Shown: in pieces, positions 24,789-32,444 of the stretch
Layout of the letters: every line of letters begins with the position of its first letter
Position numbering within the stretch: position 1 is the stretch's first letter
DNA from: Luteococcus sp043424415
Lineage (GTDB): Bacteria; Actinomycetota; Actinomycetes; Propionibacteriales; Propionibacteriaceae
Assembly (NCBI RefSeq): GCF_043424415.1
Contig: NZ_JBHWOO010000077.1
Coordinates: 1 to 48,825 of the forward strand
DNA: 48,825 nucleotides
Direction: 5' to 3'
The notes under the pieces: generated by a model
Told to the model about the DNA's origin: nothing
What the model saw: only the letters and a program-made list of their open reading frames with translations
The model's database searches: none
Made by a program: the position numbers and the translations under genes

Positions 24789-25256
24789 ATGGAACTGACC
24801 AGCACGTCGATCACCGAGGGCGCCGAGATCGCCCGGAAGTACGCCACCGAGGACGCCGGCGGGCAGAACGTCAGCCCGCAGCTGTCCTGGAGCAATCCCC
24901 CGGAGGGCACCAAGAGCTTCGCCATCACCATCTACGACCCCGACGCCCCCACCGGCTCGGGCTTCTGGCACTGGGTGATGGCCGACATCCCCGCCGAGGT
25001 CACCGAGATCGCCGAGGGCGGCCCGGTGCCCGAGGGCGCCCGCGAATGGGTCATCGACTACGGCTTCGCCGGCTACGGCGGCCCCTGCCCGCCGCCCGGG
25101 CCGGCGCACCGCTACATCCACACGGTGCACGCACTGGGCTGCGAGGAGCTGCCGGTGCCGCTGGAGGCAACCAACACCCAGGCCCGCTTCGCCATCCACG
25201 CCCATGAGCTGGGCCGGGCGCAGGTCACCGGCCTGTTCGCCGTCGACGAGAGCTGA
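24789..25256 (+). CDS. YbhB/YbcL family (PEBP, Raf-kinase-inhibitor-like) protein
   Basis: 155 aa cytosolic protein of the phosphatidylethanolamine-binding superfamily. Seen: ENVSP-like QNVSPQLSW, the ligand-pocket motif TIYDPDAPTGSGFWHWVMADIP, the GYGGPCPPPGPAHRYIHTVHAL core, and a C-terminal helix FAIHAHELGRAQVTGLF. All hallmark positions (DPDAP and GxxPPxGxxHRY) are intact. The physiological ligand in bacteria is unknown. The ATG at 24789 follows GAAGGAGC. A strong hairpin ends the gene at 25268-25305. Confidence 0.95.
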   Translation: MELTSTSITEGAEIARKYATEDAGGQNVSPQLSWSNPPEGTKSFAITIYDPDAPTGSGFWHWVMADIPAEVTEIAEGGPVPEGAREWVIDYGFAGYGGPCPPPGPAHRYIHTVHALGCEELPVPLEATNTQARFAIHAHELGRAQVTGLFAVDES

Positions 25257-25267
25257 CCCCAAGACGC

Positions 25268-25305
25268 ACTGGTGCCCGCCACCCCTCGGGGCGGCGGGCA
25301 CCAGT
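25268..25305. terminator. 13-bp bidirectional hairpin between convergent genes
   Basis: ACTGGTGCCCGCC (25268-25280) pairs exactly with 25293-25305 across a 12-base loop. It lies between the YbhB-like gene (plus) and the amino-acid permease (minus). Confidence 0.85.
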
Positions 25306-25321
25306 CGTGTCCGGGGGACGC

Positions 25322-26782
25322 TCAGTCGGTGCGCGACAGGTCCGCGGTCTCCAGCCGCACGCTGGGAGCGCGGGTGACCAGCTTGTGGCCGGCCCACAGG
25401 GCCAGGAAGACCGGCAGGCCCAGGTAGCTGGCGAACAGGCCCTCGACGTCGACGTCCCCGACGAAGGCCTGGTAGTTCTGTCCAGCCACCACCACGGCGC
25501 ACATGGCCAGCGCCACCAGCGGGCCGAGCGGGAACCACTGGGCGCGGAAGGGCAGCTCGTCGAGGGACCGCCCCTGCGCGACGAAGGCGCGCCGGAAGCG
25601 GTAGTGGCACCAGGCGATGCCCATCCACGTGATGAAGCCGGCCAGGCCCGAGGCATTGACCAGCCACAGGTAGGCGCCGCCGTCGCCGATCAGGCTGGCG
25701 ATGAAGCAGAAGGCACCGACGAGGGTGGTGGCCAGCAGCGCCGCCATCGGCACGCCCCGCTTGGTGGTGGTGCCGAAGACCTTGGGCGCCTTCCCGGAGC
25801 GCGCCATGCCGTACAGCATCCGGGTGGAGACGTACATGCCGGAGTTGCCGGCGCTGAGGATGGAGGTCAGGATCACCGCATTCATCAGCGATGCGGCACC
25901 GGCGATGCCGGCCCGCTCGAAGATCAGGGTGAAGGGGCTGACGGCAATGTTGTCGACGTCTGCGGACAGCAGCCGCTTGTCGGTGTAGCTGATCAGGAAA
26001 CCGACCACCGCGATGGCACCGATGTAGAAGAGCATGATGCGGTAGAAGACGGCCTTGATGGCGCGCGGGATGGACTTCTCCGGGTGCTCGGCCTCGCCGG
26101 CTGCCACACCGATCATCTCCGTGCCCTGGAAGGAGAATCCAGCGATCATGAAGATGCCCAGCATGCCCTGCCAACCGTTGACGAAGGGGGCCTCGCCCTG
26201 GGTCCAGTTGCTGAAGCCTGCCGAGCGGCCGCCCATGATGCCCAGGATCATTGCCAGGCCCACGACGAGGAAGATGATGACGGTGACCACCTTGATGGAG
26301 GCGAACCAGAACTCGCTCTCACCGAAGGTGCCGACGCTGGCCGCATTCAGCAGGAAGAGGATGGCCAGGAAGATGGCGCTCCAGACCCAGGCCTGCACGT
26401 CGGGCAGCCAGTACTTCATCACCAGGGATGCGGCCACCAGTTCGGCCGCGACGGTGATGGCCCAGTTGAACCAGTAGTTCCAGCCCGTCGCGAAGCCGAA
26501 GGACGGGCTTACGAAGCGGGTGCCGAAGGCCTCGAAGGAGCCGGCGACGGGAAGCCAGGTGGACATCTCCCCCAAGGACTGCATCAGCAGGTAGACCATG
26601 AAGCCGATGGCGGCATAGGCCAGCAGTGCGCCGCCCGGACCGGCCTCGTTGATGGTCTGACCGGAGGCGACGAACAGGCCAGTGCCGATGGCACCGCCGA
26701 TCGCGATCATGTTGAGGTGGCGCGCCCGCAGTCCGCGGTGGAGCTGGTGCTCGTCGCGTGCAGGTGTCTCGGTCTGGGCCAT
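25322..26782 (-). CDS. Amino-acid permease, APC family (LysP-like)
   Basis: Proton-coupled amino-acid importer, 486 aa, about 12 membrane helices. Seen: the amphipathic lead HQLHRGLRARHLNMIAIGGAIGTGLF, which is the substrate-carboxylate-binding GxGTGLF unit of helix 1; GYAAIGF-like helix 2; GEMSTWLPVAGSFEAFGTRFVSP; GWNYWFNW; SFQGTEMIGVAAGEAEHPEKSIPRAI, the cytoplasmic loop typical of the AAT family; and SAGNSGMYVSTRMLYGMARSGKAP. The nearest characterised type is the lysine permease LysP, but specificity cannot be read from sequence. The ATG at 26782 follows AAGGACGG. It stands alone, converging on the YbhB-like gene. Confidence 0.94.
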   Translation of the reverse strand: MAQTETPARDEHQLHRGLRARHLNMIAIGGAIGTGLFVASGQTINEAGPGGALLAYAAIGFMVYLLMQSLGEMSTWLPVAGSFEAFGTRFVSPSFGFATGWNYWFNWAITVAAELVAASLVMKYWLPDVQAWVWSAIFLAILFLLNAASVGTFGESEFWFASIKVVTVIIFLVVGLAMILGIMGGRSAGFSNWTQGEAPFVNGWQGMLGIFMIAGFSFQGTEMIGVAAGEAEHPEKSIPRAIKAVFYRIMLFYIGAIAVVGFLISYTDKRLLSADVDNIAVSPFTLIFERAGIAGAASLMNAVILTSILSAGNSGMYVSTRMLYGMARSGKAPKVFGTTTKRGVPMAALLATTLVGAFCFIASLIGDGGAYLWLVNASGLAGFITWMGIAWCHYRFRRAFVAQGRSLDELPFRAQWFPLGPLVALAMCAVVVAGQNYQAFVGDVDVEGLFASYLGLPVFLALWAGHKLVTRAPSVRLETADLSRTD

Positions 26783-26885
26783 GGGCCGTCCTTCGTGAAG
26801 TGTTCAAGCATCACACGGGTGACCCCGGGACGTTACCAAGAACCCGGCCGAAGACCGAGGCGGGTCCACGGGACGGTGCCGACCT

Positions 26886-27722
26886 TCAGGACCCCGAGGT
26901 GGTCTCCTGCTCCATCTGGGCGACGAAGTCCTGCTTGCTGGCCTGCCAGTGGTCCTCGTCGAGACCGGGGCGCCAGTAGCCGGACAGGGACAGGTGTTCG
27001 CGGGGCATGGCACGCTCGCCCAGCAGGTGACGCCGCAACAGCCTGACCATGTCCGCCGAGCCGTGCACGAAGGCCTCCAGCCCATCCCAGGGCAGTTCGA
27101 GCCGCTCGACGGCGGCCAGGACGGGTTCGGCACCGGGCTGCTCGTCGCGGTGCAGCCAGATCACGTCCAGCCCCGGCAGGGAACGCAGGGGCAGGTGCAC
27201 CGAGGCATCGGCCACCTGCAGGACCGCCGTCGCGGAGGCGCCGTGCGGGAGGTCGTCCAGTGCGGCACCGATGGCAGGCAGGGCCGTCTCGTCCCCCACC
27301 AGGAGGTGGTGTGGCGCGTCGGGCCGCGGGGCCCAGCCACCGCCCGGCCCGCGGAAGACGACGGACTCCCCCGGCTCCGCCCTCATGGCCCATGGGCCAG
27401 CGATCCCGGCGTCGCCGTGGACGAGGAAGTCGATGCTCATCCGCCCGGCGTCCAGGTCATGGTGGCGCACGGTGTAGGTGCGGCTGACCGGCCACTGCTC
27501 CCGCGGGTGTTCGTCCTGCACCCGGTCCGGGTCGAAGGGCAGCGTGTAGCCGGCACCCGATGGTGGGAAGAGCAGCTTGACGTAGCTGTCGGTCTTCTCC
27601 AGGGGGCCGATCTGGCGCAGGTCCGCCCCCTCGAAGTGGACGCGCACCATGTCCCGGGTGAGGACCTCCTTGCCGGTGACGGTGGCGTGGCGGGCAGGGC
27701 GGGGCTGGCGTGGGGCGTTCAT
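26886..27722 (-). CDS. Siderophore-interacting FAD-binding ferric reductase (ViuB/SIP family)
   Basis: Uses a reduced flavin to release iron from imported ferri-siderophores; 278 aa. Seen: an N-terminal FAD-binding barrel with VLTRDMVRVHFEG and the FAD motif SRTYTVRHHD; FLVHGDAGIAGPWAMRAEPGE; an NAD-binding-like part with LLVGDETALPAIGAAL; and a C-terminal SGYWRPGLDEDHW segment conserved in SIP proteins. The ATG at 27722 follows GGAGG. A DtxR/IdeR-type iron box at 27739-27757 covers its likely -10 region, so expression should rise when iron is scarce. No siderophore transporter gene is adjacent; the divergent neighbour is catalase. Confidence 0.94.
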   Translation of the reverse strand: MNAPRQPRPARHATVTGKEVLTRDMVRVHFEGADLRQIGPLEKTDSYVKLLFPPSGAGYTLPFDPDRVQDEHPREQWPVSRTYTVRHHDLDAGRMSIDFLVHGDAGIAGPWAMRAEPGESVVFRGPGGGWAPRPDAPHHLLVGDETALPAIGAALDDLPHGASATAVLQVADASVHLPLRSLPGLDVIWLHRDEQPGAEPVLAAVERLELPWDGLEAFVHGSADMVRLLRRHLLGERAMPREHLSLSGYWRPGLDEDHWQASKQDFVAQMEQETTSGS

Positions 27723-27738
27723 GTCATCCTCCAGACAT

Positions 27739-27757
27739 TTAGGTGAGGCAATCCTAA
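27739..27757. promoter_or_regulatory. DtxR/IdeR iron box
   Basis: TTAGGTGAGGCAATCCTAA matches the 19-bp consensus TTAGGTTAGGCTAACCTAA at 16 positions. It lies 17 bases upstream of the siderophore-interacting-protein ATG and contains a minus-strand TAGGAT that could be its -10 element. Confidence 0.85.
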
Positions 27758-27794
27758 CTTAAATGCCTTGCGGCTTAGATCCTTCGTCGACCTC

Positions 27795-27823
27795 TTGAAG
27801 TCCAGGGCCAGCCCGCCTAGCAT
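27795..27823 (+). promoter_or_regulatory. katA promoter
   Basis: TTGAAG (27795-27800), 17 bases, then TAGCAT (27818-27823). The expected start is near 27830, leaving a leader of about 47 bases that carries the TTCCAA palindrome and an AGGAGG ribosome site. Confidence 0.65.
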
Positions 27824-27837
27824 CCAAGTCAGAACCC

Positions 27838-27851
27838 TTCCAACATTGGAA
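27838..27851. promoter_or_regulatory. Perfect palindrome just downstream of the katA start point
   Basis: TTCCAA-CA-TTGGAA, placed at about +8 to +21 of the predicted transcript. The position suits a repressor operator; the regulator is unknown. Confidence 0.5.
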
Positions 27852-27876
27852 TGGTTCCATCTTCCAGGAGGCTTAC

Positions 27877-29589
27877 ATGGCTGACATGACCGATCCGATG
27901 GCGAAGAACGGCGTGGGAGACCACCTGCCGAGCCGCAACAATGTGGTGGGCGAAGGCCCGATGACCATGGCCAATGGGTCGCCCGTGGTCGACAACCAGG
28001 ACACGGCCACGGCCGGCGTGCGCGGGCCCGTCGTCCTGCAGGACGCCTGGAACATCGAGAAGCAGGCCCACTTCAACCGTGAGGTGATCCCCGAGCGGCG
28101 GATGCACGCCAAGGGCTGGGGCGCCTTTGGCGACTTCACCGTCACCCAGGACATCACCGACGTCTCCCACGCCAAGATCTTCTCCGAGGTGGGCAAGAAG
28201 TGCGAGATCTTCATGCGCTTCTCGACGGTCGCCGGCGAGCGGGGCGCCGCCGATGCCGAGCGTGACATCCGCGGCTTCGCGGCACGCTTCTACACCGAGG
28301 ACGGCAACTGGGACGTGGTGGGCAACAACACCCCCGTCTTCTTCTTCCGCGACCCCAAGAAGTTCATCGACCTGAACCACGCCGTCAAGCGCGACCCCCG
28401 GACGAACCTGCGCAGCCCCAACACCAACTTCGACTTCTGGACCTCGCTGCCGGAATCCCTGTTGCAGACCACGATCATCATGTCCGACCGCGGCATCCCG
28501 TCGTCCTTCCGGTTCATGCACGGCTTCAGCTCCCACGCCTACTCGATGGTCAACGCCGCCGGAGTACGCACCTGGGTGAAATTCCACTTCCGTTCCCAAC
28601 AGGGCATCCAGAACCTGACGGACCAGGAGGCTGCGACGGTCGTCGGACAGGACCGCGAGTCCAATGGGCGCGACCTCTACGAGGCCATCGAGAAGGGCCA
28701 GTTCCCCCAGTGGAAGCTCTACATCCAGACCATGACGGTCGAGCAGGCCGATGCGATGGAGACCAACCCCTTCGACCTCACCAAGATGTGGCCGAAGAAG
28801 GACTTCCCGCTGCGCGAGGTCGGCATCCTGGAGCTCAACCGCAATGCCGAGAACTACTTCGCCGACGTCGAGCAGGTGGCCTTCACGCCGCAGAACATCG
28901 TGCCCGGCATCGGCTACTCCCCTGACCGGATGCTGCAGACCAGGCTCTTCGCCTACGGGGACGCGGCCCGCTACCGCACGGGCATCAACCACCACCAGAT
29001 TCCGGTGAACCAGCCCAAGGGCGTCGGCTGCCCGCACTCCTTCCACCGCGATGGCCAGATGCGCGTCGACGGCAACCGCGGCTCGGAACTGCACTACGAG
29101 CCCAACTCCTATGGCAACTGGGCGGACTCGCCGCAGCTGGCGGAGCCGACGCAGGCCGGCGGTGACATTGCGATGTACGACTACCGCGCCGACGACCACG
29201 ACTACTACACCCAGCCCGGGATGCTGTGGCGTGCCATGACACCGGAACAGCAGCTGGTGACCTGTGAGAACACGGCACGGGCCATGGGCGACGCCACGCT
29301 GCAGGTGAAGCATCGCTACATCTACAACTGCTTCCACGCAGACCCCGCCTATGGCGAGGGCGTCGCGAAGGCCCTGGGCATCGACATCTCCACCGTCGAC
29401 CTGACCGGCACGCCGGCCAACTCCCGCGCGGAATGGCTGGCGCGCAATGCGGTGGGCAAGGAGCTGGACCAGCCCACCAAGCCCACCGAGCCGGCCACCG
29501 CCGCGGACCTGCCACCAGCCGGTCGCGACACGAATGCGGCCGATCCGAAGAGCCTGTCCAGCTGGGAGGACGACCCCTACCTGCTCTGA
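27877..29589 (+). CDS. katA: Monofunctional haem catalase
   Basis: Decomposes hydrogen peroxide in the cytoplasm; 570 aa, with a long N-terminus (about 50 residues) and a C-terminal extension compared with the 480-residue small-subunit type. Seen: the catalytic His77 in ERRMHAKGWGAFG, the distal Asn in VGNNTPVFF (150/151), HDFWTSLPES-like FDFWTSLPESLLQ, GVRTWVKFHFRSQQG, and the proximal haem ligand Tyr360 in RLFAYGDAARYRTG. The C-terminus (WEDDPYLL) lacks the glutamine-amidotransferase-like domain of large-subunit catalases. The ATG at 27877 follows AGGAGG. A promoter and a palindrome lie in the gap shared with the iron-regulated gene. Confidence 0.97.
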   Translation: MADMTDPMAKNGVGDHLPSRNNVVGEGPMTMANGSPVVDNQDTATAGVRGPVVLQDAWNIEKQAHFNREVIPERRMHAKGWGAFGDFTVTQDITDVSHAKIFSEVGKKCEIFMRFSTVAGERGAADAERDIRGFAARFYTEDGNWDVVGNNTPVFFFRDPKKFIDLNHAVKRDPRTNLRSPNTNFDFWTSLPESLLQTTIIMSDRGIPSSFRFMHGFSSHAYSMVNAAGVRTWVKFHFRSQQGIQNLTDQEAATVVGQDRESNGRDLYEAIEKGQFPQWKLYIQTMTVEQADAMETNPFDLTKMWPKKDFPLREVGILELNRNAENYFADVEQVAFTPQNIVPGIGYSPDRMLQTRLFAYGDAARYRTGINHHQIPVNQPKGVGCPHSFHRDGQMRVDGNRGSELHYEPNSYGNWADSPQLAEPTQAGGDIAMYDYRADDHDYYTQPGMLWRAMTPEQQLVTCENTARAMGDATLQVKHRYIYNCFHADPAYGEGVAKALGIDISTVDLTGTPANSRAEWLARNAVGKELDQPTKPTEPATAADLPPAGRDTNAADPKSLSSWEDDPYLL

Positions 29590-29621
29590 TCCACCTGCCC
29601 TGAGCCAGCGATCAGCACGTC

Positions 29622-29654
29622 GCCGGCCCCTGACCGATTCGGGGGCCGGCGGCC
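29622..29654 (+). terminator. Rho-independent terminator of katA
   Basis: GCCGGCCCC (29622-29630) pairs with 29642-29650 across an 11-base loop and is followed by GGCCTTTTCC. It is one of the few hairpins here with a T-run. Confidence 0.85.
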
Positions 29655-29680
29655 TTTTCCTGTCCTCAGCATGGAGTGAC

Positions 29681-29686
29681 TAGGCT
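29681..29686 (+). promoter_or_regulatory. -10 element of a leaderless promoter for the thioesterase
   Basis: TAGGCT ends seven bases before the GTG at 29694, with no Shine-Dalgarno sequence. This spacing decides the start in favour of the GTG over the ATG at 29706. Confidence 0.55.
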
Positions 29687-29693
29687 TGCCCCC

Positions 29694-30182
29694 GTGCCGA
29701 ATTCCATGAATTTTCACTCGCGCAAGTGGGTCAAGCCCGAGGACCTCAACGCCAACCACTCCCTGTTCGGGGGGAGCCTGCTGCGCTGGATCGACGAGGA
29801 AGCCGCGATCTACGCCATCATCCAGCTCGGCAACGAACGCACCGTCACCAAGTACATGAGCGAGATCAACTTCGTCTCCTCGGCCCGGCAGGGTGACATC
29901 ATCGAGATGGGCCTCAGCGTCGTGCGTTGGGGCCGCACCAGCCTGACCCTCAAGGCGGTGGTGCGCAATGTCTTCACCGGCGAGGTGATCATCTCCATCG
30001 ACAAGATCGTCATGGTCGCCCTGGACGATGACGGAAATCCCAAGCCGCACGGCTATTCCACGGTCTCCTACAATCGAGACCGGGTGCCGCACCGCCTGGT
30101 GACCCGCCGCGCGAGCGATGCGCAGCTGCGCGCCACGATGGACGAGGACGCCTTCGCCGCCCGGACGAAGCCTTCCGAGTAG
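29694..30182 (+). CDS. Acyl-CoA thioesterase, YciA/hotdog family
   Basis: Hydrolyses acyl-CoA to free acid and CoA; 162 aa. Seen: NANHSLFGGSLLRWIDEEAAIYAI, the hotdog helix with the catalytic Asp/Glu; TKYMSEINFVSSARQGDIIEMGL; WGRTSLTLKAVVRNVFTGEVIISIDKIVMVALDDDGNP; and a C-terminal tail with HRLVTRRA. Family members act on short- and medium-chain acyl-CoAs as hexamers; specificity here is unknown. A single hotdog domain is present, unlike the double-domain TesB enzymes. The start was placed at the leaderless GTG. Confidence 0.9.
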   Translation: MPNSMNFHSRKWVKPEDLNANHSLFGGSLLRWIDEEAAIYAIIQLGNERTVTKYMSEINFVSSARQGDIIEMGLSVVRWGRTSLTLKAVVRNVFTGEVIISIDKIVMVALDDDGNPKPHGYSTVSYNRDRVPHRLVTRRASDAQLRATMDEDAFAARTKPSE

Positions 30183-30250
30183 AGCCTCGCCCGGCGTGAC
30201 CGGTGGAGCTGTGCGCGTGCCCGCCCCCCCCCGACGCACAGGAGACCTGG

Positions 30251-32029
30251 ATGAGCACGCACACCCCGATCGAGGACTACGCCCTGCTGAGCGACCGCCG
30301 CACGGCGGCGCTGGTGAGCAGACAGGGCTCGATCGACTGGCTGTGCCTGCCCCGCTTCGACGACGAGGCCGTCTTCTGCGCCATCCTGGGCGACCGCGAG
30401 AACGGCCGCTGGCTGATGGCACCGGTCGACGGGGAAGTGGTGGAGCGGCGCTACCGCGACGACACCTTCGTCCTCGAGACCCGCTGGCGCACCCCCAGCG
30501 GCGAGTGCCTGGTCACCGAGTTCATGCCGCAGGCCAATGACCGCGCCGACCTCGTGCGCCACGTGACCTGCACCAGCGGCACCGTCACCATCGAGCACGA
30601 GCTGACGCTGCGCTTCCGCTACGGCCAAAGCCTCCCGTGGATGCGGCGGGCCCCCGACGAGCAGGGCGAGCAGGCGCTGGTGGCCATCTCCGGGCCCAAT
30701 GCCCTGGTGCTGCACGGACCCGACCTGCACCCGGACGACGCCCACCACGCCGGCCGTTTCGAGCTGGACTCGGGCGAATCCGCCTGCTGGACCCTGACCT
30801 GGTTCGAGTCGCACCTGACCCCACCGGCCGCCCCCGACGTGGCCGCGGAGCTGGACAAGACCGTGGGCGACTGGCAGAAGTGGGCCGACGACATCCTCTC
30901 CGACGACCACTGCCGTGAGGCCCGGCGCTCCCTGCTGGTGCTGCGCGCCCTGACCCACCACGAGACGGGCGGGATCGTCGCGGCCCCCACCACCTCGCTG
31001 CCGGAGGACTTCGGGGGCGAGCGCAACTGGGACTACCGCTATGTGTGGCTGCGCGACTCTGCGCTGACCATGGAGGTGATGCTGGACCACGGCCTGACCG
31101 AGAAGAGCTGGCGTGACTGGCTGCTGAGGGCGGTGGCCAGTGACCACCACGACCTGCAGATCATGTACGGCGTCGGGGCCGAGCGCCTCGGCCAGGAGCA
31201 GGAGCTGGACCACCTGGCAGGCCATGCCGACTCCCGCCCGGTACGCATTGGCAATGGTGCCGCCGGCCAGTACCAGGCCGACGTGATCGGCGAGGTGATG
31301 CTGGCGCTGCAGAAGATGCGCGAGCACGGCATCGCCGAGGACCGCTTCAGCTGGGCACTGCAGGCCGTCCTGCTCGACGAGACGCTGGAACGCCTGGACG
31401 AACCGGACCACGGCATCTGGGAGATGCGCGGCGACCTGCACCACTTCACCCACAGCCGGGCCATGATGTGGGCGGCCTTCGACTGCGGCGTCCGCGCCGT
31501 CGAGCAGTACGGCTTCAAGGGCAATGTGGAGGCCTGGCGAGAGGCGCGTGACCGCCTCCACGACGAGATCTGGGACCAGGGCTTCAACACCGAGCTCAAC
31601 AGCTTCACCCAGTCCTATGGCAGCACCGAGGTGGACGCCTCGCTGCTGGTGCTGCCCGGCACCGGCCTGGTCAGTGCCGACGACGAGCGGATGCTGGGCA
31701 CCGTGGCCCGCATCGAGCAGGACCTGGTGGACGAGGACGGTTTCGTGCACCGCTACCGCACCGAGGCCAAGCTCGATGGCCTGGAGGGCGACGAGCACCC
31801 CTTCCTGCTGTGCACCTTCTGGCTGGTGACGCAGTATGCGCGCAGTGGCCGGCTCGACGAGGCCCAGGCCCGCTTCGAGAAGCTGGTGGCGCTGGGCGGT
31901 GAGCTGGGGCTGCTGGCCGAGGAGTACGACCCCGCCACCGGGCGCCACGCGGGGAACTACCCGCAGGCCTTCAGCCACCTGGGGCTGGCGCAGGCCGCCG
32001 CGGCGCTGCGCAAGCACGACCGTCGCTGA
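30251..32029 (+). CDS. Glycoside hydrolase family 15 (trehalase/glucoamylase-like)
   Basis: Inverting alpha-glucosidase-type enzyme, 592 aa. Seen: an N-terminal beta-sandwich beginning IEDYALLSDRRTAALVSRQGSIDWLCLPRFD, the standard GH15 lead; then an (alpha/alpha)6 barrel with GGIVAAPTTSLPEDFGGERNWDYRYVWLRDSAL, which carries the substrate-binding Arg-Asp, GVGAERLGQEQELDHLAGHADSRPVRIGNGA, and EEYDPATGRHAGNYPQAFSHLGL near the catalytic base. Actinobacterial relatives include a trehalase, so trehalose is a reasonable substrate, but starch oligosaccharides are possible. No signal peptide, so cytoplasmic. The ATG at 30251 follows AGGAG. A run of nine C residues lies just upstream (30224-30232). Confidence 0.93.
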   Translation: MSTHTPIEDYALLSDRRTAALVSRQGSIDWLCLPRFDDEAVFCAILGDRENGRWLMAPVDGEVVERRYRDDTFVLETRWRTPSGECLVTEFMPQANDRADLVRHVTCTSGTVTIEHELTLRFRYGQSLPWMRRAPDEQGEQALVAISGPNALVLHGPDLHPDDAHHAGRFELDSGESACWTLTWFESHLTPPAAPDVAAELDKTVGDWQKWADDILSDDHCREARRSLLVLRALTHHETGGIVAAPTTSLPEDFGGERNWDYRYVWLRDSALTMEVMLDHGLTEKSWRDWLLRAVASDHHDLQIMYGVGAERLGQEQELDHLAGHADSRPVRIGNGAAGQYQADVIGEVMLALQKMREHGIAEDRFSWALQAVLLDETLERLDEPDHGIWEMRGDLHHFTHSRAMMWAAFDCGVRAVEQYGFKGNVEAWREARDRLHDEIWDQGFNTELNSFTQSYGSTEVDASLLVLPGTGLVSADDERMLGTVARIEQDLVDEDGFVHRYRTEAKLDGLEGDEHPFLLCTFWLVTQYARSGRLDEAQARFEKLVALGGELGLLAEEYDPATGRHAGNYPQAFSHLGLAQAAAALRKHDRR

Positions 32030-32143
32030 CGGACATCCCCCTGCAGTCAGGCCCCGTCGGGCGTGCTGAGGGCGGTCATGGTCCTGCCCTGATCCCGACT
32101 CCCGTGGCCATCAGAGGATGATTTCAGCACGGAGCGGCGACCT

Positions 32144-32172
32144 TTGAATATCTCAGGGACTGCGCCTAGGGT
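32144..32172 (+). promoter_or_regulatory. Promoter of the cysteine-leader/metNIQ transcript
   Basis: TTGAAT (32144-32149), 17 bases, TAGGGT (32167-32172). The expected start near 32179 is nine bases before the ribosome site of the leader peptide. Confidence 0.7.
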
Positions 32173-32199
32173 TGCGTACATCACGACGGAGGTATGAGT

Positions 32200-32298
32200 A
32201 TGCGTACGCGCGAAGAGTCCGACATCCGGGCTCCCTTCGACGTCGCCTCCCCCGTCATTCCTCTCGCTGGCGCCTGCTGCGCCTGTCGCGAGCACTGA
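32200..32298 (+). CDS. Short leader peptide ending in a Cys-Cys-Ala-Cys run
   Basis: 32 codons starting at the ATG at 32200, with GGAGG (32188-32192) seven bases upstream; an ATG at 32194 is too close to that site. The peptide ends LAGACCACREH and has three cysteines in the last eight residues. It is preceded by a good promoter and followed, 146 bases later, by metN of a methionine-type importer. Two of the Cys codons (32275-32280) lie in a small hairpin, GGCGC-ctgct-GCGCC (32269-32283). Short ORFs rich in Cys codons upstream of sulfur genes act as cysteine-responsive attenuators in mycobacteria. This one has the same layout, so translation or ribosome stalling at the Cys codons probably sets readthrough into metNIQ. 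Confidence 0.75.
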   Translation: MRTREESDIRAPFDVASPVIPLAGACCACREH

Positions 32299-32318
32299 GA
32301 CCCGCACCTGCACGTCGC

Positions 32319-32402
32319 CCAGCACGGTCCAAGGACTATTTCATCAGTCGTGTCCCACAACTCGACCGCAAGGCCACTCCTGCGCACCACTAGCCGTGCT
32401 GG
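32319..32402 (+). promoter_or_regulatory. Long-range stem between the leader peptide and metN
   Basis: CCAGCACGG (32319-32327) is exactly complementary to CCGTGCTGG (32394-32402). It could form an attenuator or anti-attenuator structure. The 146 bases around it hold no other gene. Pairing alternatives have not been computed. Confidence 0.4.
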
Positions 32403-32444
32403 CCCTCCATTGCTCATCGCTAGACCAACAGACAGGCACGATCC

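Noticed and set aside
26783..26885. TTGAACACTTC before the amino-acid permease as a second BioQ-like site
   Set aside because: Only one half-site matches; the other arm is missing.
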